Origin: Lutibacter sp.
GTDB lineage: Bacteria > Bacteroidota > Bacteroidia > Flavobacteriales > Flavobacteriaceae
NCBI RefSeq assembly: GCF_013041805.1
Contig: NZ_JABDRI010000001.1
Coordinates: 1-62,181, forward strand
Length of the DNA: 62,181 bases
Reading direction: 5' to 3'
Positions 18,203 to 27,349 of the stretch are shown one piece after another. Below the pieces are notes generated by a model that saw only the letters and a program-made list of their open reading frames with translations, was not told the DNA's origin and made no database searches. A program made the translations under genes and the position numbers. Each line of letters starts with the position of its first letter. Positions within the stretch are counted from its first letter, which is position 1.

Positions 18203-18265
18203 TTCAAAACTTTTTAAAATTTAACACTTATATTAAATTGCTTCTTATTTTTTTAACCAACTAGA

Positions 18266-21200
18266 TTAATTCTCTTTTAAAAAAACAATGATTTGTTCTA
18301 TTTCACCTGCTCTATTAAAAAGCTGATTACTTCTTTCGTTATCAAGAACTAATTCGTCAAAATTAACAATTGAACCATTATTATTAATTACATCAATTCC
18401 ATTTTTTGATGATAATTTATAAATTATAGGAACCTGGCAATACGTAAAACAAAGCGACTTTGCTTCTAATTCTATTTTCTTTAACTCTTTATCAATATTA
18501 AAATAATTGAATATTCTAGATGCTTTCAAAAATTCATGACCTCTTAATAATCGCGGGTTGAATTGAACATTTCCATTTTTAACAAAAACTCCTAATTCCC
18601 CAATTCTACTTAGGATATCTTCTTTTACTTGACCTGTCATTCCTGGTTGTTGAGCCCCTTTCCCTGCTGGAGTATGTGAGTATGGATCTGTTGAAAATGC
18701 ACCATACAATTTTGGTGATTTATGCACTCCAATACCTTCATATATTTCAAAATAATGATCAAACATTTTCCCAATTAGCACATCATTTTCTTTTTGTTCT
18801 ATAGCACTCAAACAAGTTTCTTGAACTGCCAATAATAATTTTGAAACCATATGCCAATAAATAGAACCAAGTCCTTCAAACCCAAAGAAAGTTCCTGATC
18901 TGCCCGTAAATGCTTTATGATTGAATATTTTTTCAAAAATATCTAATACGTGCTCAGTCTCATTTTCTAATAAGGATTTGTACTCATCTGGTAATTCATT
19001 CAAAGCTTGCTTTAAGCTATTTGAATTATTAAAACTTCCATTAAAATGATATTGTCCTGTACAATCTTTTTCAATTACTTGAACATTACCCTTTTTAACT
19101 AATTCTGTTAAAAGAGGTGATTTATTAACATCTGTTTCCAAAATATTATTTTTATCACTAAACCTTGGAAGTTCCTTATTCGGATATAAAATATAGCTAT
19201 ATTGATCAGGTCTAAACAATGCACTTGCTTTTAAGCTATCTAAGAGTTCTAAACTATTTTTAGATGAAAGATACCCTGAACTTAAAATGGCAACTTGACC
19301 TTCTAGCATTTCAGGTAAATATGAAATTGATACTTCATCTTTACTTTCAACCGTCATTAAATTATACGCATGGTATAAATTATCAACTCTTTTATTCGCT
19401 TCAATTGAATGATCGATATATTGCAGGGTTATTTTTGTGAAGTTTAATAAATCCTCTTTAGTGATTGTATTTTTAACACTAGAAAAACCATCAGCATAAA
19501 TAGCTGATCTATAGGCACTACCTGAAACTCCAAGTCCATCTAACACCGTTTTTCGATCTTTATCTGAAACTTTTCTAGCTAATATATTTTTATGATTCTC
19601 TAACGTTTCTGTAACTCCATTAAAGAATGCAAGCAATTCGGTTGAAATTTCAACATTGTTTACTTCTGATTTTGAAATCACCTCATCGAAGAATTTTAAG
19701 AATCTCCTCAAATAATACAAGGTTACCATAGAAACTCCATTTCCTACCAACGCATTATTTGCATCATTCCATTCAGGTCTCTGAGTATTCATCCAAATAC
19801 CTCCTTCAGGAATAAAATTTGATACTTTTGCTAAAACAGTTGCTAAAAGCTTCTCTATTAAATTAACTTTATATATGGACTGATCTTTACCTCTTAGTAA
19901 CGCTCCATCTGCACCTATTTCCTCTTTTTGTTGAACTATTTTTTCATCTAATTCCGCATCAAATTCTATCGTGTCTTTTGAATTTTTTAAGATCTCCTGA
20001 TAACTTTTAATTTTATAAGGAACGTTCGCATACACAAAAAGCTCTGTATTGAAATAATTAGCTAATTTATTCGGATAATAGTTTTCAATAAATTCTAGAA
20101 ATTTCAATAAATATATAATTTGATGATCTCCCCAATACCCAATATAAGACCAAGGATTATCAGGCTCAATTGTTTCCCAATCAAATCCATCCTTTGTAAC
20201 TCTATATGGGTTATATCCATCAAATGTAGACGCATTTAAAAACTTATGAATCATACTTTCAATAAACTCAGGGTATGAATGCGCTAACGCTTCCCAGTTT
20301 TGGAATATATCTCTCCAGTTCCCTTCGTAGTCTAAAATTTTAGAATCATCAACTTCATTCCTTGTGTTTATTGAAAATTTGTTCCAAGGTCTACTTGGAT
20401 CACCGTGTCTTCTACTAAATTTCAAAGGCATATATTCTATACAAAGTCTTTTGAAATTTTTATCTTCGTTTTGATATACAGCATCTTTCAAGAAACTAAG
20501 AGAAAATAAATCTGGTAGCTGCTTTATAAAGTTAGTATGGTTCTTTAAAACATTCTTATTCGCTTTTTTAATATATTTTATAAAATCATTCTTTTCAATT
20601 TGGTAATTATGATCGAAAATACCACCTCGCATGATATTAAAAAGCGTATTTGAAAAATGTCTTGAGTTAATCTGATCATCATTAGTTAATTGTATACCAT
20701 CTGATGCTCCAGTTAATCGAACCAATTTGCTCGTACCTCTTTCAATATTGTCTTGAATTAAGGATATTATATTTTTTTCAGTTTTAATTGTTTCTTTAAT
20801 TTCATTAATTGCACTTATAGATTGGTTTACATTTGCAACCAACATCCAATTTTTATTTTCTTGTGCTTTTAACGTGAAATTTGAACACGTAAAATAGGCT
20901 CCTTTTTCAGCTTTTACATCAATTTCTTGATGAATTTCTTTTCCACGTCTAAAATTATCTAATTGTAACGATGAAACTAAATAGGTCGGTTTTTCTATTC
21001 CAACAGACCAAACAATATTTGATTTTAATGCTTCACTTGGTTCTGCCTTATCAACTATAATAGCGCTTAAAGCGTATATCCCCAATCCAACTTCAGCCTC
21101 AAGCTCGCTTCTTTTATAAGCATCAACCAAGTTACTTCTTATGGCTTGTATATCTTCTCCAACTCCATAAGGAATAATATTTTGAATTCCATCTAAAATT

Positions 21201-21712
21201 TTAATCGCTAAAGGTGAATTTGTATTATTATTTAAGGTTGACTTTTTTACAAATCCATATTTACTGCTCGAACACCATTCATATTTAAAAGTTAATCCTA
21301 AATCATTATTGGTTTCCTCAAAAATAACTTTGTTCCCAAACTTATTCTTGTACAAATTTCTATTAATTTTATAAATACCTATGTACTTACTAGAAAATGG
21401 TTCCCATAAATAGGTTTTCCCTTTAATTTCAACTTGTAAAATAGTTTTACTACCTGTAATCTCGGCTGATTCCGTAATTTTATCATCTGTATAATACGGA
21501 AACAACGCATGATTGCTATTTTTTCTACCTGCCGATAATCCACCATTACTTGAGATAAACATCCAATGGTCTGAATTACTCACAATACTCATAAAAAAAG
21601 GTCTCATTTCATCTACATTTGAAATTTTATTAAAAATTTCTCCATCAATAGTGACTGTTGTGCCTTTAACTTCATTCTTTTCAAATGAAGCTTTTCTATC
21701 TCCTATATACAT
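18266..21712 (-). CDS. GH149-like beta-1,3-glucan phosphorylase, cytosolic
   Basis: 1,148 residues, no signal peptide (MYIGDRKASFEK). N-terminal beta-sandwich with SSNGGLSAGRKNSNHALFPY (54-73), then an (alpha/alpha)6 barrel with RRHGDPSRPWN (435-444 region), the catalytic-acid motif RPEWNDANNALVGNG (Asp650) and a Gly-rich GRSGTFFGFEGLGS that should bind phosphate. These features and the length fit the GH94/GH149/GH161 group of inverting phosphorylases, GH149 best. Such enzymes split beta-1,3-oligoglucan with phosphate to give alpha-glucose-1-phosphate, saving ATP. Cytosolic location fits. GH161 is the main alternative; a profile search would decide. It lies between two clan GH-A lipoprotein genes. 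Confidence 0.8.
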   Translation of the reverse strand: MYIGDRKASFEKNEVKGTTVTIDGEIFNKISNVDEMRPFFMSIVSNSDHWMFISSNGGLSAGRKNSNHALFPYYTDDKITESAEITGSKTILQVEIKGKTYLWEPFSSKYIGIYKINRNLYKNKFGNKVIFEETNNDLGLTFKYEWCSSSKYGFVKKSTLNNNTNSPLAIKILDGIQNIIPYGVGEDIQAIRSNLVDAYKRSELEAEVGLGIYALSAIIVDKAEPSEALKSNIVWSVGIEKPTYLVSSLQLDNFRRGKEIHQEIDVKAEKGAYFTCSNFTLKAQENKNWMLVANVNQSISAINEIKETIKTEKNIISLIQDNIERGTSKLVRLTGASDGIQLTNDDQINSRHFSNTLFNIMRGGIFDHNYQIEKNDFIKYIKKANKNVLKNHTNFIKQLPDLFSLSFLKDAVYQNEDKNFKRLCIEYMPLKFSRRHGDPSRPWNKFSINTRNEVDDSKILDYEGNWRDIFQNWEALAHSYPEFIESMIHKFLNASTFDGYNPYRVTKDGFDWETIEPDNPWSYIGYWGDHQIIYLLKFLEFIENYYPNKLANYFNTELFVYANVPYKIKSYQEILKNSKDTIEFDAELDEKIVQQKEEIGADGALLRGKDQSIYKVNLIEKLLATVLAKVSNFIPEGGIWMNTQRPEWNDANNALVGNGVSMVTLYYLRRFLKFFDEVISKSEVNNVEISTELLAFFNGVTETLENHKNILARKVSDKDRKTVLDGLGVSGSAYRSAIYADGFSSVKNTITKEDLLNFTKITLQYIDHSIEANKRVDNLYHAYNLMTVESKDEVSISYLPEMLEGQVAILSSGYLSSKNSLELLDSLKASALFRPDQYSYILYPNKELPRFSDKNNILETDVNKSPLLTELVKKGNVQVIEKDCTGQYHFNGSFNNSNSLKQALNELPDEYKSLLENETEHVLDIFEKIFNHKAFTGRSGTFFGFEGLGSIYWHMVSKLLLAVQETCLSAIEQKENDVLIGKMFDHYFEIYEGIGVHKSPKLYGAFSTDPYSHTPAGKGAQQPGMTGQVKEDILSRIGELGVFVKNGNVQFNPRLLRGHEFLKASRIFNYFNIDKELKKIELEAKSLCFTYCQVPIIYKLSSKNGIDVINNNGSIVNFDELVLDNERSNQLFNRAGEIEQIIVFLKEN

Positions 21713-21786
21713 ACTTTTAGTATTATTCGTTTATTATATTTTTTCTAAACCTACTTTTGTAGGACTATTTTTATACTTACTATATT

Positions 21787-23106
21787 CTAAATTACTTTAA
21801 AAGGGATATTAGCAGTTGCAGCGTTTTTACCCTCATCATACACATAAATGAACAACCTATATACTCCTTTTTTATTTGGTGCCTTAAAATTTAAAACACC
21901 ATTATCGACAGTTATTATTTCTATTTTTTCTGAAGCAGGTTTTTGTTCAAAATCTCCTCCATCACTTACATTTGTAGCTTCAAATAATATCTCCCATTTA
22001 TATTCTAATTCATCATTCTCAATATCTTGAATTTGTAAATTTGCAACATATGGTTCGTTCGCTTTTAAATTTACATTTTCATAAGCTGTTTTATTATTTA
22101 AATAAAACGACTGAATTTGGGGTGCTCTATTTATTGGCCATTCTCCATTCCATAAATAATGCATAACGTCAACTGATTCCGTTTTACTTCCATCTTCTAA
22201 AAATAGACCATACCAAGTAGGTGTTCTTTCTTGCTTGTTCCCCCAAAGGAAAACATAAGAACCAATACACTGATTAGTATCTTGCTGAATTCCGTACTGA
22301 TATCTTTTTAAATAATTGGCTGCTTTTATTGTACTATTTTCTTCAATTGGGGCTCCCCAATTTGTTTTTGGAACCTCCCAATGCCCAGTTGCTCCCCACT
22401 CTGTTACTATATAAGCTCCTTCCCATTCGCATTGCTTTATTAACTTTGGTAGTTTAACTAAATCTCCATAAACTTGAAAACATAGAAGATCTAAGTCTGA
22501 ACTTCTTTCTTTTATTAATTTAACTTCTCTCTTCGGAACTCCAGCAAGTGTTGTAGTTGTTAAATGATTTGGATCAATTTTGTGAATCATCTTAGAAATA
22601 TCATTTACTGCATCCCAAACTTTTGGATTTGTATAACGTAAGTTTAGTTCATTTCCAATTGCCCAAATTAAGAGTGCAGGATGATCCTTTAAAGCTAAAA
22701 CTTCTTGTTTTATTCTTTCTAATTGCTTTGCAACTGCAGTTTCATCATTATAATCAAAACCATGCCTTTCTCTAGCAACTTCAATTCCCATTGTTACCAT
22801 TAACCCATTTTCATAGGCTTGGTCTAATACTTCTCTTCCACTTTTTTGACCATTCTCAGTTCTCCAAGTTCTAAAAGAATTTCCGTGATGCTCAGCCACT
22901 GCTGAAATATTTCCAAATTCAAGTCCAGCTCCTTTAATGTAGAATGACTCTTTGTCAACTAACAATTCAAATTTACCGTTAGAATTCACCAATTCTACTT
23001 TTGCAGATTTCTTTTCTAATACGGTTTTCTCCATATTTTTCTGTTGATCTTTACAGCTGAATACTAAAGAAATAAAAATTAATATTTTCACTATAATTTT
23101 AATCAT
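21787..23106 (-). CDS. Clan GH-A glycosidase lipoprotein with C-terminal Ig-like domain (GH2-C-like)
   Basis: 439 residues; lipobox FSC (Cys18), then KDQQKN, without the acidic surface signal. TIM-barrel domain about 45-335: YIKGAGLEFG, FRTWRTENG, acid/base Glu153 in WAIGNELN and nucleophile Glu236 in VTEWGATGHW. A beta-sandwich of about 90 residues follows (345-439), resembling Ig/cadherin-like domains. It is related to the GH2 catalytic domain but lacks the usual N-terminal sandwich. Similar TIM-barrel proteins occur in flavobacterial laminarin loci. Specificity is not known from sequence; beta-1,3-glucan is the contextual guess. GH158 or an unnumbered clan GH-A family are alternatives. Confidence 0.78.
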   Translation of the reverse strand: MIKIIVKILIFISLVFSCKDQQKNMEKTVLEKKSAKVELVNSNGKFELLVDKESFYIKGAGLEFGNISAVAEHHGNSFRTWRTENGQKSGREVLDQAYENGLMVTMGIEVARERHGFDYNDETAVAKQLERIKQEVLALKDHPALLIWAIGNELNLRYTNPKVWDAVNDISKMIHKIDPNHLTTTTLAGVPKREVKLIKERSSDLDLLCFQVYGDLVKLPKLIKQCEWEGAYIVTEWGATGHWEVPKTNWGAPIEENSTIKAANYLKRYQYGIQQDTNQCIGSYVFLWGNKQERTPTWYGLFLEDGSKTESVDVMHYLWNGEWPINRAPQIQSFYLNNKTAYENVNLKANEPYVANLQIQDIENDELEYKWEILFEATNVSDGGDFEQKPASEKIEIITVDNGVLNFKAPNKKGVYRLFIYVYDEGKNAATANIPFKVI

Positions 23107-23134
23107 TTAATATCTTTTACTATAATAATCTTAT

Positions 23135-24673
23135 TTAGTTTTTTACTAAATCAAATTCAATTTGTTCTAAGGATTTTCCTTTTGTCTCAGGAAGAATTTT
23201 TAATAAAATTAAAAATCCAACTACTGCAATTATGCCAAATATCAAGAAGGTTAATGCATTACCAAGCGTAGATAATTCCCAAGGAAAAATTTGTTGAATA
23301 AGCCAACTAACAAAAGAGTTAATAAATCCAATCACACCAATTGCTAAACCTCTATATTTGTTTGGATATAACTCTGAAAGTAACACCCACATAACTGGTC
23401 CTAATGAAAAAGCAAAACAAGCTATAAAACCTAAAATACCAACTAAAACTAATACAGGATTCATATCAGTAGCAGCTTCTAAAATTGCACCTTCATTTTT
23501 TGCATAAACCTGATTGCCCAGAGCTGATTTCATATCTCTCTTAAATTCTAAATCACTTTCATATAATTTATTTTCAAATGCTTTTAATTTATTTCCGTCA
23601 AAATTTTCAAAAGCTACTATTTCTTGTGGTGTTAATTTGTAGGTCGCTTGGTTAAATCCAAAAGCTATCATTAATAAACTTATGGATATTCCTGCCATTC
23701 CTATTAATAACAGTGGACGCCTCCCCATTCGATCTATTAAAAGTATTGCAACAATCGTAAAAATTACTGATGTGAAACTTAACAAAACTCCTGAAGAGAA
23801 TGCAGCATCTGTTCCAATTCCTGTTTGTTTAAAAATTGACGTAGCATAGAAATAAACTGCATTTATTCCAGTTATTTGTTGTAATACCCCTATCACTAAA
23901 CCAACAATTAATATAAAACGTAATGATGGTTTTAGCAGTTCTTTAATCGATATATTCGAAGACTTTTTACTTCTTTTAATATTATCACCAATAGTACTAA
24001 TTTCTATTTCAGCTTGTTTCGCACCATATATATTTCTTAATATCTTTTTTGCTTCTTCTAATTTACCTGACATATACAGCCAACGTGGACTTTTAGGCAC
24101 AAAGAATAAGAAAATGAAATACAAAACAGCCGGAATTAATTCTACACCTAACATCCATCTCCAAACATTTTCATCAGTAAAAATAGAATCGCCAGTTGTA
24201 TTTAATTTATTAAAGTAGTAGTTACTTAAAAATGCTGCAAAAAAACCAAGAACAATATTTAATTGCTGAATAGAAACTAATTTACCTCTATTCTTTGCGC
24301 TAGAAATTTCAGCAATATATGTTGGGGCCAAAATAAGTGCGGCACCAAAAGCAAAACCACCAATCATTCTGGCTATATAAAGCATTTCATACGAAATCGC
24401 ATAAGCTGATAATAGTGCTGATAATGCATAAGAAAATGCAACAACTATTAATATCTTTTTTCGACCAATTATATCGCTCAATCTTCCAGAAATAAGCATG
24501 GCAATCATCGCAGCAAAAGAAGGTGAACTTACCACCCATCCTGTTTGACCATCGCTTAAATTAAATTCAGGCCCAGCGTACGACATGACTCCAGAAATTA
24601 TTCCAGCATCAAAACCAAATAAAAAACCTCCTAAGGAAACTACAAATGCGATAAAAATTATTTTTTTTGACAT
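23135..24673 (-). CDS. Sugar-porter family MFS transporter
   Basis: 512 residues, about 12 membrane helices. Sugar-porter signatures: FGFDAGIISG in helix 1, GRLSDIIGRKK after helix 2, SPRWLYMSGK after helix 6, QQITGINAVYFYA in helix 7, and PETKGKSLEQIE at the C-terminus. These match XylE/GLUT-type proton symporters for monosaccharides. An extra hydrophilic stretch of roughly 60 residues (about 350-405) lies between helices in the second half, larger than in XylE. Likely cargo is glucose freed in the periplasm by GH30 and other exo-acting enzymes. It lies directly downstream of GH30. Confidence 0.9.
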   Translation of the reverse strand: MSKKIIFIAFVVSLGGFLFGFDAGIISGVMSYAGPEFNLSDGQTGWVVSSPSFAAMIAMLISGRLSDIIGRKKILIVVAFSYALSALLSAYAISYEMLYIARMIGGFAFGAALILAPTYIAEISSAKNRGKLVSIQQLNIVLGFFAAFLSNYYFNKLNTTGDSIFTDENVWRWMLGVELIPAVLYFIFLFFVPKSPRWLYMSGKLEEAKKILRNIYGAKQAEIEISTIGDNIKRSKKSSNISIKELLKPSLRFILIVGLVIGVLQQITGINAVYFYATSIFKQTGIGTDAAFSSGVLLSFTSVIFTIVAILLIDRMGRRPLLLIGMAGISISLLMIAFGFNQATYKLTPQEIVAFENFDGNKLKAFENKLYESDLEFKRDMKSALGNQVYAKNEGAILEAATDMNPVLVLVGILGFIACFAFSLGPVMWVLLSELYPNKYRGLAIGVIGFINSFVSWLIQQIFPWELSTLGNALTFLIFGIIAVVGFLILLKILPETKGKSLEQIEFDLVKN

Positions 24674-24704
24674 AATTAATTATTGTTTTCCTTTAAAATT
24701 TAAG

Positions 24705-26183
24705 TTAGTTAAGTATAATTGTCTGTATGGAGTGTGCTGGCATTTTTAAATTTGCAGTTTTTACATCAATTGATAATAAGTAATTTAACTCCTCATCACT
24801 ATCATTTAAAGCTACCACAACAATACTTCCATCTGTGTTCATAAATGAAGTAGCGCTTAAATGATTTGCTGTTGTTCCTGTAGATAATCTTTTAGCTCCA
24901 GGTCTAATAAATTTTGAAAAATGACCAATATAATAATACGAATTTGTAAATGTTAAAGCATCTGTTTGTGTATCACCATGAACTGGAGCAAAACAAAGGT
25001 TTCCAACGTGATTTGGCCCTCCAGTTTCATCTAATAAAATATTCCAATCTGTCCAAGCTACAGTTCCATTATTAAAATCATTAATCATAGATTTTCCATA
25101 ACGTTCAGCCAGTTTTGGATCATTTATTCTATTTATGTCATAACCTTCATTACAGCCTTCGGTAAAAATCAACTTCTTATCTGGAAACGCTTCATTTACT
25201 TTTGCAACATTCGTGTATATTGGAGTTCCATCTTTCCAATCTTCATACCAATGAAAACCAGAACCCCAAACATATTTATTTGCATCTGGGTCATTTAAAA
25301 TAATAGTTGATCTTTCAAATAATAAATCCCTATTATGATCCCAAATAATAATATTTTTATCTCCCAAACCTTCTTTTTCTAAGGTAGGGCCTAAATAATT
25401 TTTTAAAAAATCTCGTTCTTCTTCAGCAGTATATATACAAGATTCCCATATTTGCACAGCCATAGGCTCATTTTGAATTGTTAGTCCCCAAATTGGAATA
25501 CCTTCTTTTTCATAAGCTTTGATAAATTTTGCATAATAATTGGCCCAAGGTTGGTAAAATTCTGGTTTTAATTTTCCACCTTTAAGCATATTATTGTTTG
25601 TTTTCATAAATGCAGGTGGACTCCAAGGACTTGCGTACATAGTTAATTTACCTCCTGCAGCTTCAATTGCTTTTTTTGTAAATGGCAATCTGAATTCTCT
25701 ATCGTGATCAATTGAGAATGTTTTTAATTCAGTATCTCCTTCATCTATATATGTATAGCTTTTAGTTGAAAAGTCACAACTATGAATTATGGTACGAGCT
25801 AAAGAATAGCCGATACCATTATCTATAGTAAAATATGACTGGAGAAATAGTTCTTGGTTTTTTTCGCTTAACTTATAAAAAGTTTCTGCAGATGCATCTG
25901 TAAGAGCTGCACCAATTCCTACCAACGTTTGATACTTCTTTGTAGGATTAATTAATATAGAAGCTTGAGTTTCCAACGGCTGTTGAAAATCATTAAATTT
26001 TACAGAATCTGTAAACGCTAATTTTAAGTCTGTATTTTGGGCGGTTGTATAAACTTTACTATTCAAAATTGAATAATCTATTTTATGATTAGGAATTTCT
26101 TTTATTTCTTTTGTTTCATTTGAAGTGCAACTAACAATTAATCCAAAAACTCCAAACAAAAATACTTTTTTAACTAATTTCAT
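24705..26183 (-). CDS. GH30 glycosidase lipoprotein (beta-1,6-glucan debranching type)
   Basis: 492 residues; lipobox VSC (Cys19) then TSNETKE, so probably periplasmic. Catalytic barrel with GIGAALTDASAE, YASPWSPPAFMK, acid/base Glu239 in IQNEPMA and nucleophile Glu342 in FTEGCNEG; the C-terminal beta-sandwich side domain ends the protein. The pattern is that of GH30 subfamilies 1/3 (glucosylceramidase and beta-1,6-glucanase). In flavobacterial laminarin loci GH30 removes the beta-1,6-linked glucose branches of laminarin. That role fits this position directly after GH16. Confidence 0.93.
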   Translation of the reverse strand: MKLVKKVFLFGVFGLIVSCTSNETKEIKEIPNHKIDYSILNSKVYTTAQNTDLKLAFTDSVKFNDFQQPLETQASILINPTKKYQTLVGIGAALTDASAETFYKLSEKNQELFLQSYFTIDNGIGYSLARTIIHSCDFSTKSYTYIDEGDTELKTFSIDHDREFRLPFTKKAIEAAGGKLTMYASPWSPPAFMKTNNNMLKGGKLKPEFYQPWANYYAKFIKAYEKEGIPIWGLTIQNEPMAVQIWESCIYTAEEERDFLKNYLGPTLEKEGLGDKNIIIWDHNRDLLFERSTIILNDPDANKYVWGSGFHWYEDWKDGTPIYTNVAKVNEAFPDKKLIFTEGCNEGYDINRINDPKLAERYGKSMINDFNNGTVAWTDWNILLDETGGPNHVGNLCFAPVHGDTQTDALTFTNSYYYIGHFSKFIRPGAKRLSTGTTANHLSATSFMNTDGSIVVVALNDSDEELNYLLSIDVKTANLKMPAHSIQTIILN

Positions 26184-26194
26184 TTCAATGGTAT

Positions 26195-27256
26195 TTATTG
26201 ATACACACGCACATAATCAATTTCCATAGTAGATTGGATAAAATTAGGATTGATTGTACCTCCTAGATTTCCTCCCATTGCAATATTAAGAATAAAGAAA
26301 AAATCAGCATTAAAAGGCATACTACTATCAGTTGTCATTACGTAATATTCATCATCATCAACAAAAATTCGAATCGCTCCTCCTTGACTCCATACTAATT
26401 TATAAACGTGGAAAATACTAGATGAATTTGTGATTGATGTTTCTAAACCATAACCAGCGTAATTACCATTATTTGACCAATGGCAGGTAGCTAAAACCTT
26501 ATTTTTATCCCAGCCAGTTTGTTCCATAATATCAATTTCTCCACAGTTAGGCCACCCCACTTGTTCAAAGTTTGCACCTAACATCCAAATAGCTGGCCAA
26601 GTACCTTGCGCTGATGGCAATTTTGCACGCACTTCAACCGTGCCATAAGTAAATTCAAATAAATTTTCTGATTTTATCCGTGCAGAAGTGTAACCTCCAG
26701 AACCATCACTTCTTGCAATTATTTTAAGCACACCATCTTCAACAATAACATTTTCTGAACTATTTGTATACGTTTGAAGTTCATTATTACCCCAGCCTCC
26801 AGCACCAAGATTGTAATTCCAATTTTTAGGATTTGGTGCACCATCTTCAACAAACTCATCTGCCCAAATAGGAGGTGTTCCATTATAAAATGCAACTGCA
26901 ACTGTTTTACTTATATTTATTGAATTGTTAGCGCTAAAATAGGCGATAACTTTTATTTCATGATTTTCAACTCCTTCAATATCGTTAAATGTATATTGAT
27001 AAGTACCATTTGTAGTTTCTTGTTCTGATTGATTGTCAATTATAAACCCATATTTTACAGCATTAGTTGCTGTAGCTTTAAAATTTACAACCCCTGATCC
27101 ATCTCCATAGCTATTGCTATCATTTGCACCTTTAATACTTACATCTAAAGATAAAATTACGTTAGTATCAGTGTCACTATCACCAGAACATGATAATACC
27201 AATGTTGACAATGAAAGAGATAGTAAAAAAAATGCGAAAACAGTATATTTTTTCAT
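26195..27256 (-). CDS. GH16 laminarinase, surface lipoprotein
   Basis: 353 residues; lipobox LSC (Cys23) followed by SGDSDTDT, an acidic stretch of the kind that directs flavobacterial lipoproteins to the cell surface. Residues about 35-128 form a PKD/Ig-like domain closely resembling that of the neighbouring 301-aa protein. GH16 domain about 129-353: WADEF, WPAIWMLGAN (220-229), GEIDIMEQ with nucleophile Glu240 and acid/base Glu245. Expected to make the first endo-cut in beta-1,3-glucan at the surface, next to SusCD. It is the first enzyme gene after the hairpin at 27288-27322. Confidence 0.93.
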   Translation of the reverse strand: MKKYTVFAFFLLSLSLSTLVLSCSGDSDTDTNVILSLDVSIKGANDSNSYGDGSGVVNFKATATNAVKYGFIIDNQSEQETTNGTYQYTFNDIEGVENHEIKVIAYFSANNSINISKTVAVAFYNGTPPIWADEFVEDGAPNPKNWNYNLGAGGWGNNELQTYTNSSENVIVEDGVLKIIARSDGSGGYTSARIKSENLFEFTYGTVEVRAKLPSAQGTWPAIWMLGANFEQVGWPNCGEIDIMEQTGWDKNKVLATCHWSNNGNYAGYGLETSITNSSSIFHVYKLVWSQGGAIRIFVDDDEYYVMTTDSSMPFNADFFFILNIAMGGNLGGTINPNFIQSTMEIDYVRVYQ

Positions 27257-27287
27257 AAAAAAGTTTTAAAACTAAAAAATAACTTTT

Positions 27288-27322
27288 ATAAGAAAGGGCT
27301 GAACTTATCAACCCTTTCTTAT
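27288..27322 (-). promoter_or_regulatory. Intercistronic hairpin between binding-protein and enzyme genes
   Basis: An 11-bp perfect stem (27288-27298 with 27312-27322: ATAAGAAAGGG and CCCTTTCTTAT) closes a 13-nt loop. It lies between the 301-aa lipoprotein and GH16 genes. Read leftward it is followed by mixed A/T, then T6 a few bases on, so it can act as a weak terminator or as a 3' end stabiliser for the susCD-lipoprotein transcript. Confidence 0.6.
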
Positions 27323-27349
27323 CTTATTTAAATTAGTCTATTAATTAAA

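Noticed and set aside
21750-21763. CCTAC/GTAGG hairpin upstream of the phosphorylase gene
   Set aside because: Only 5 bp with no T run in the direction of transcription.
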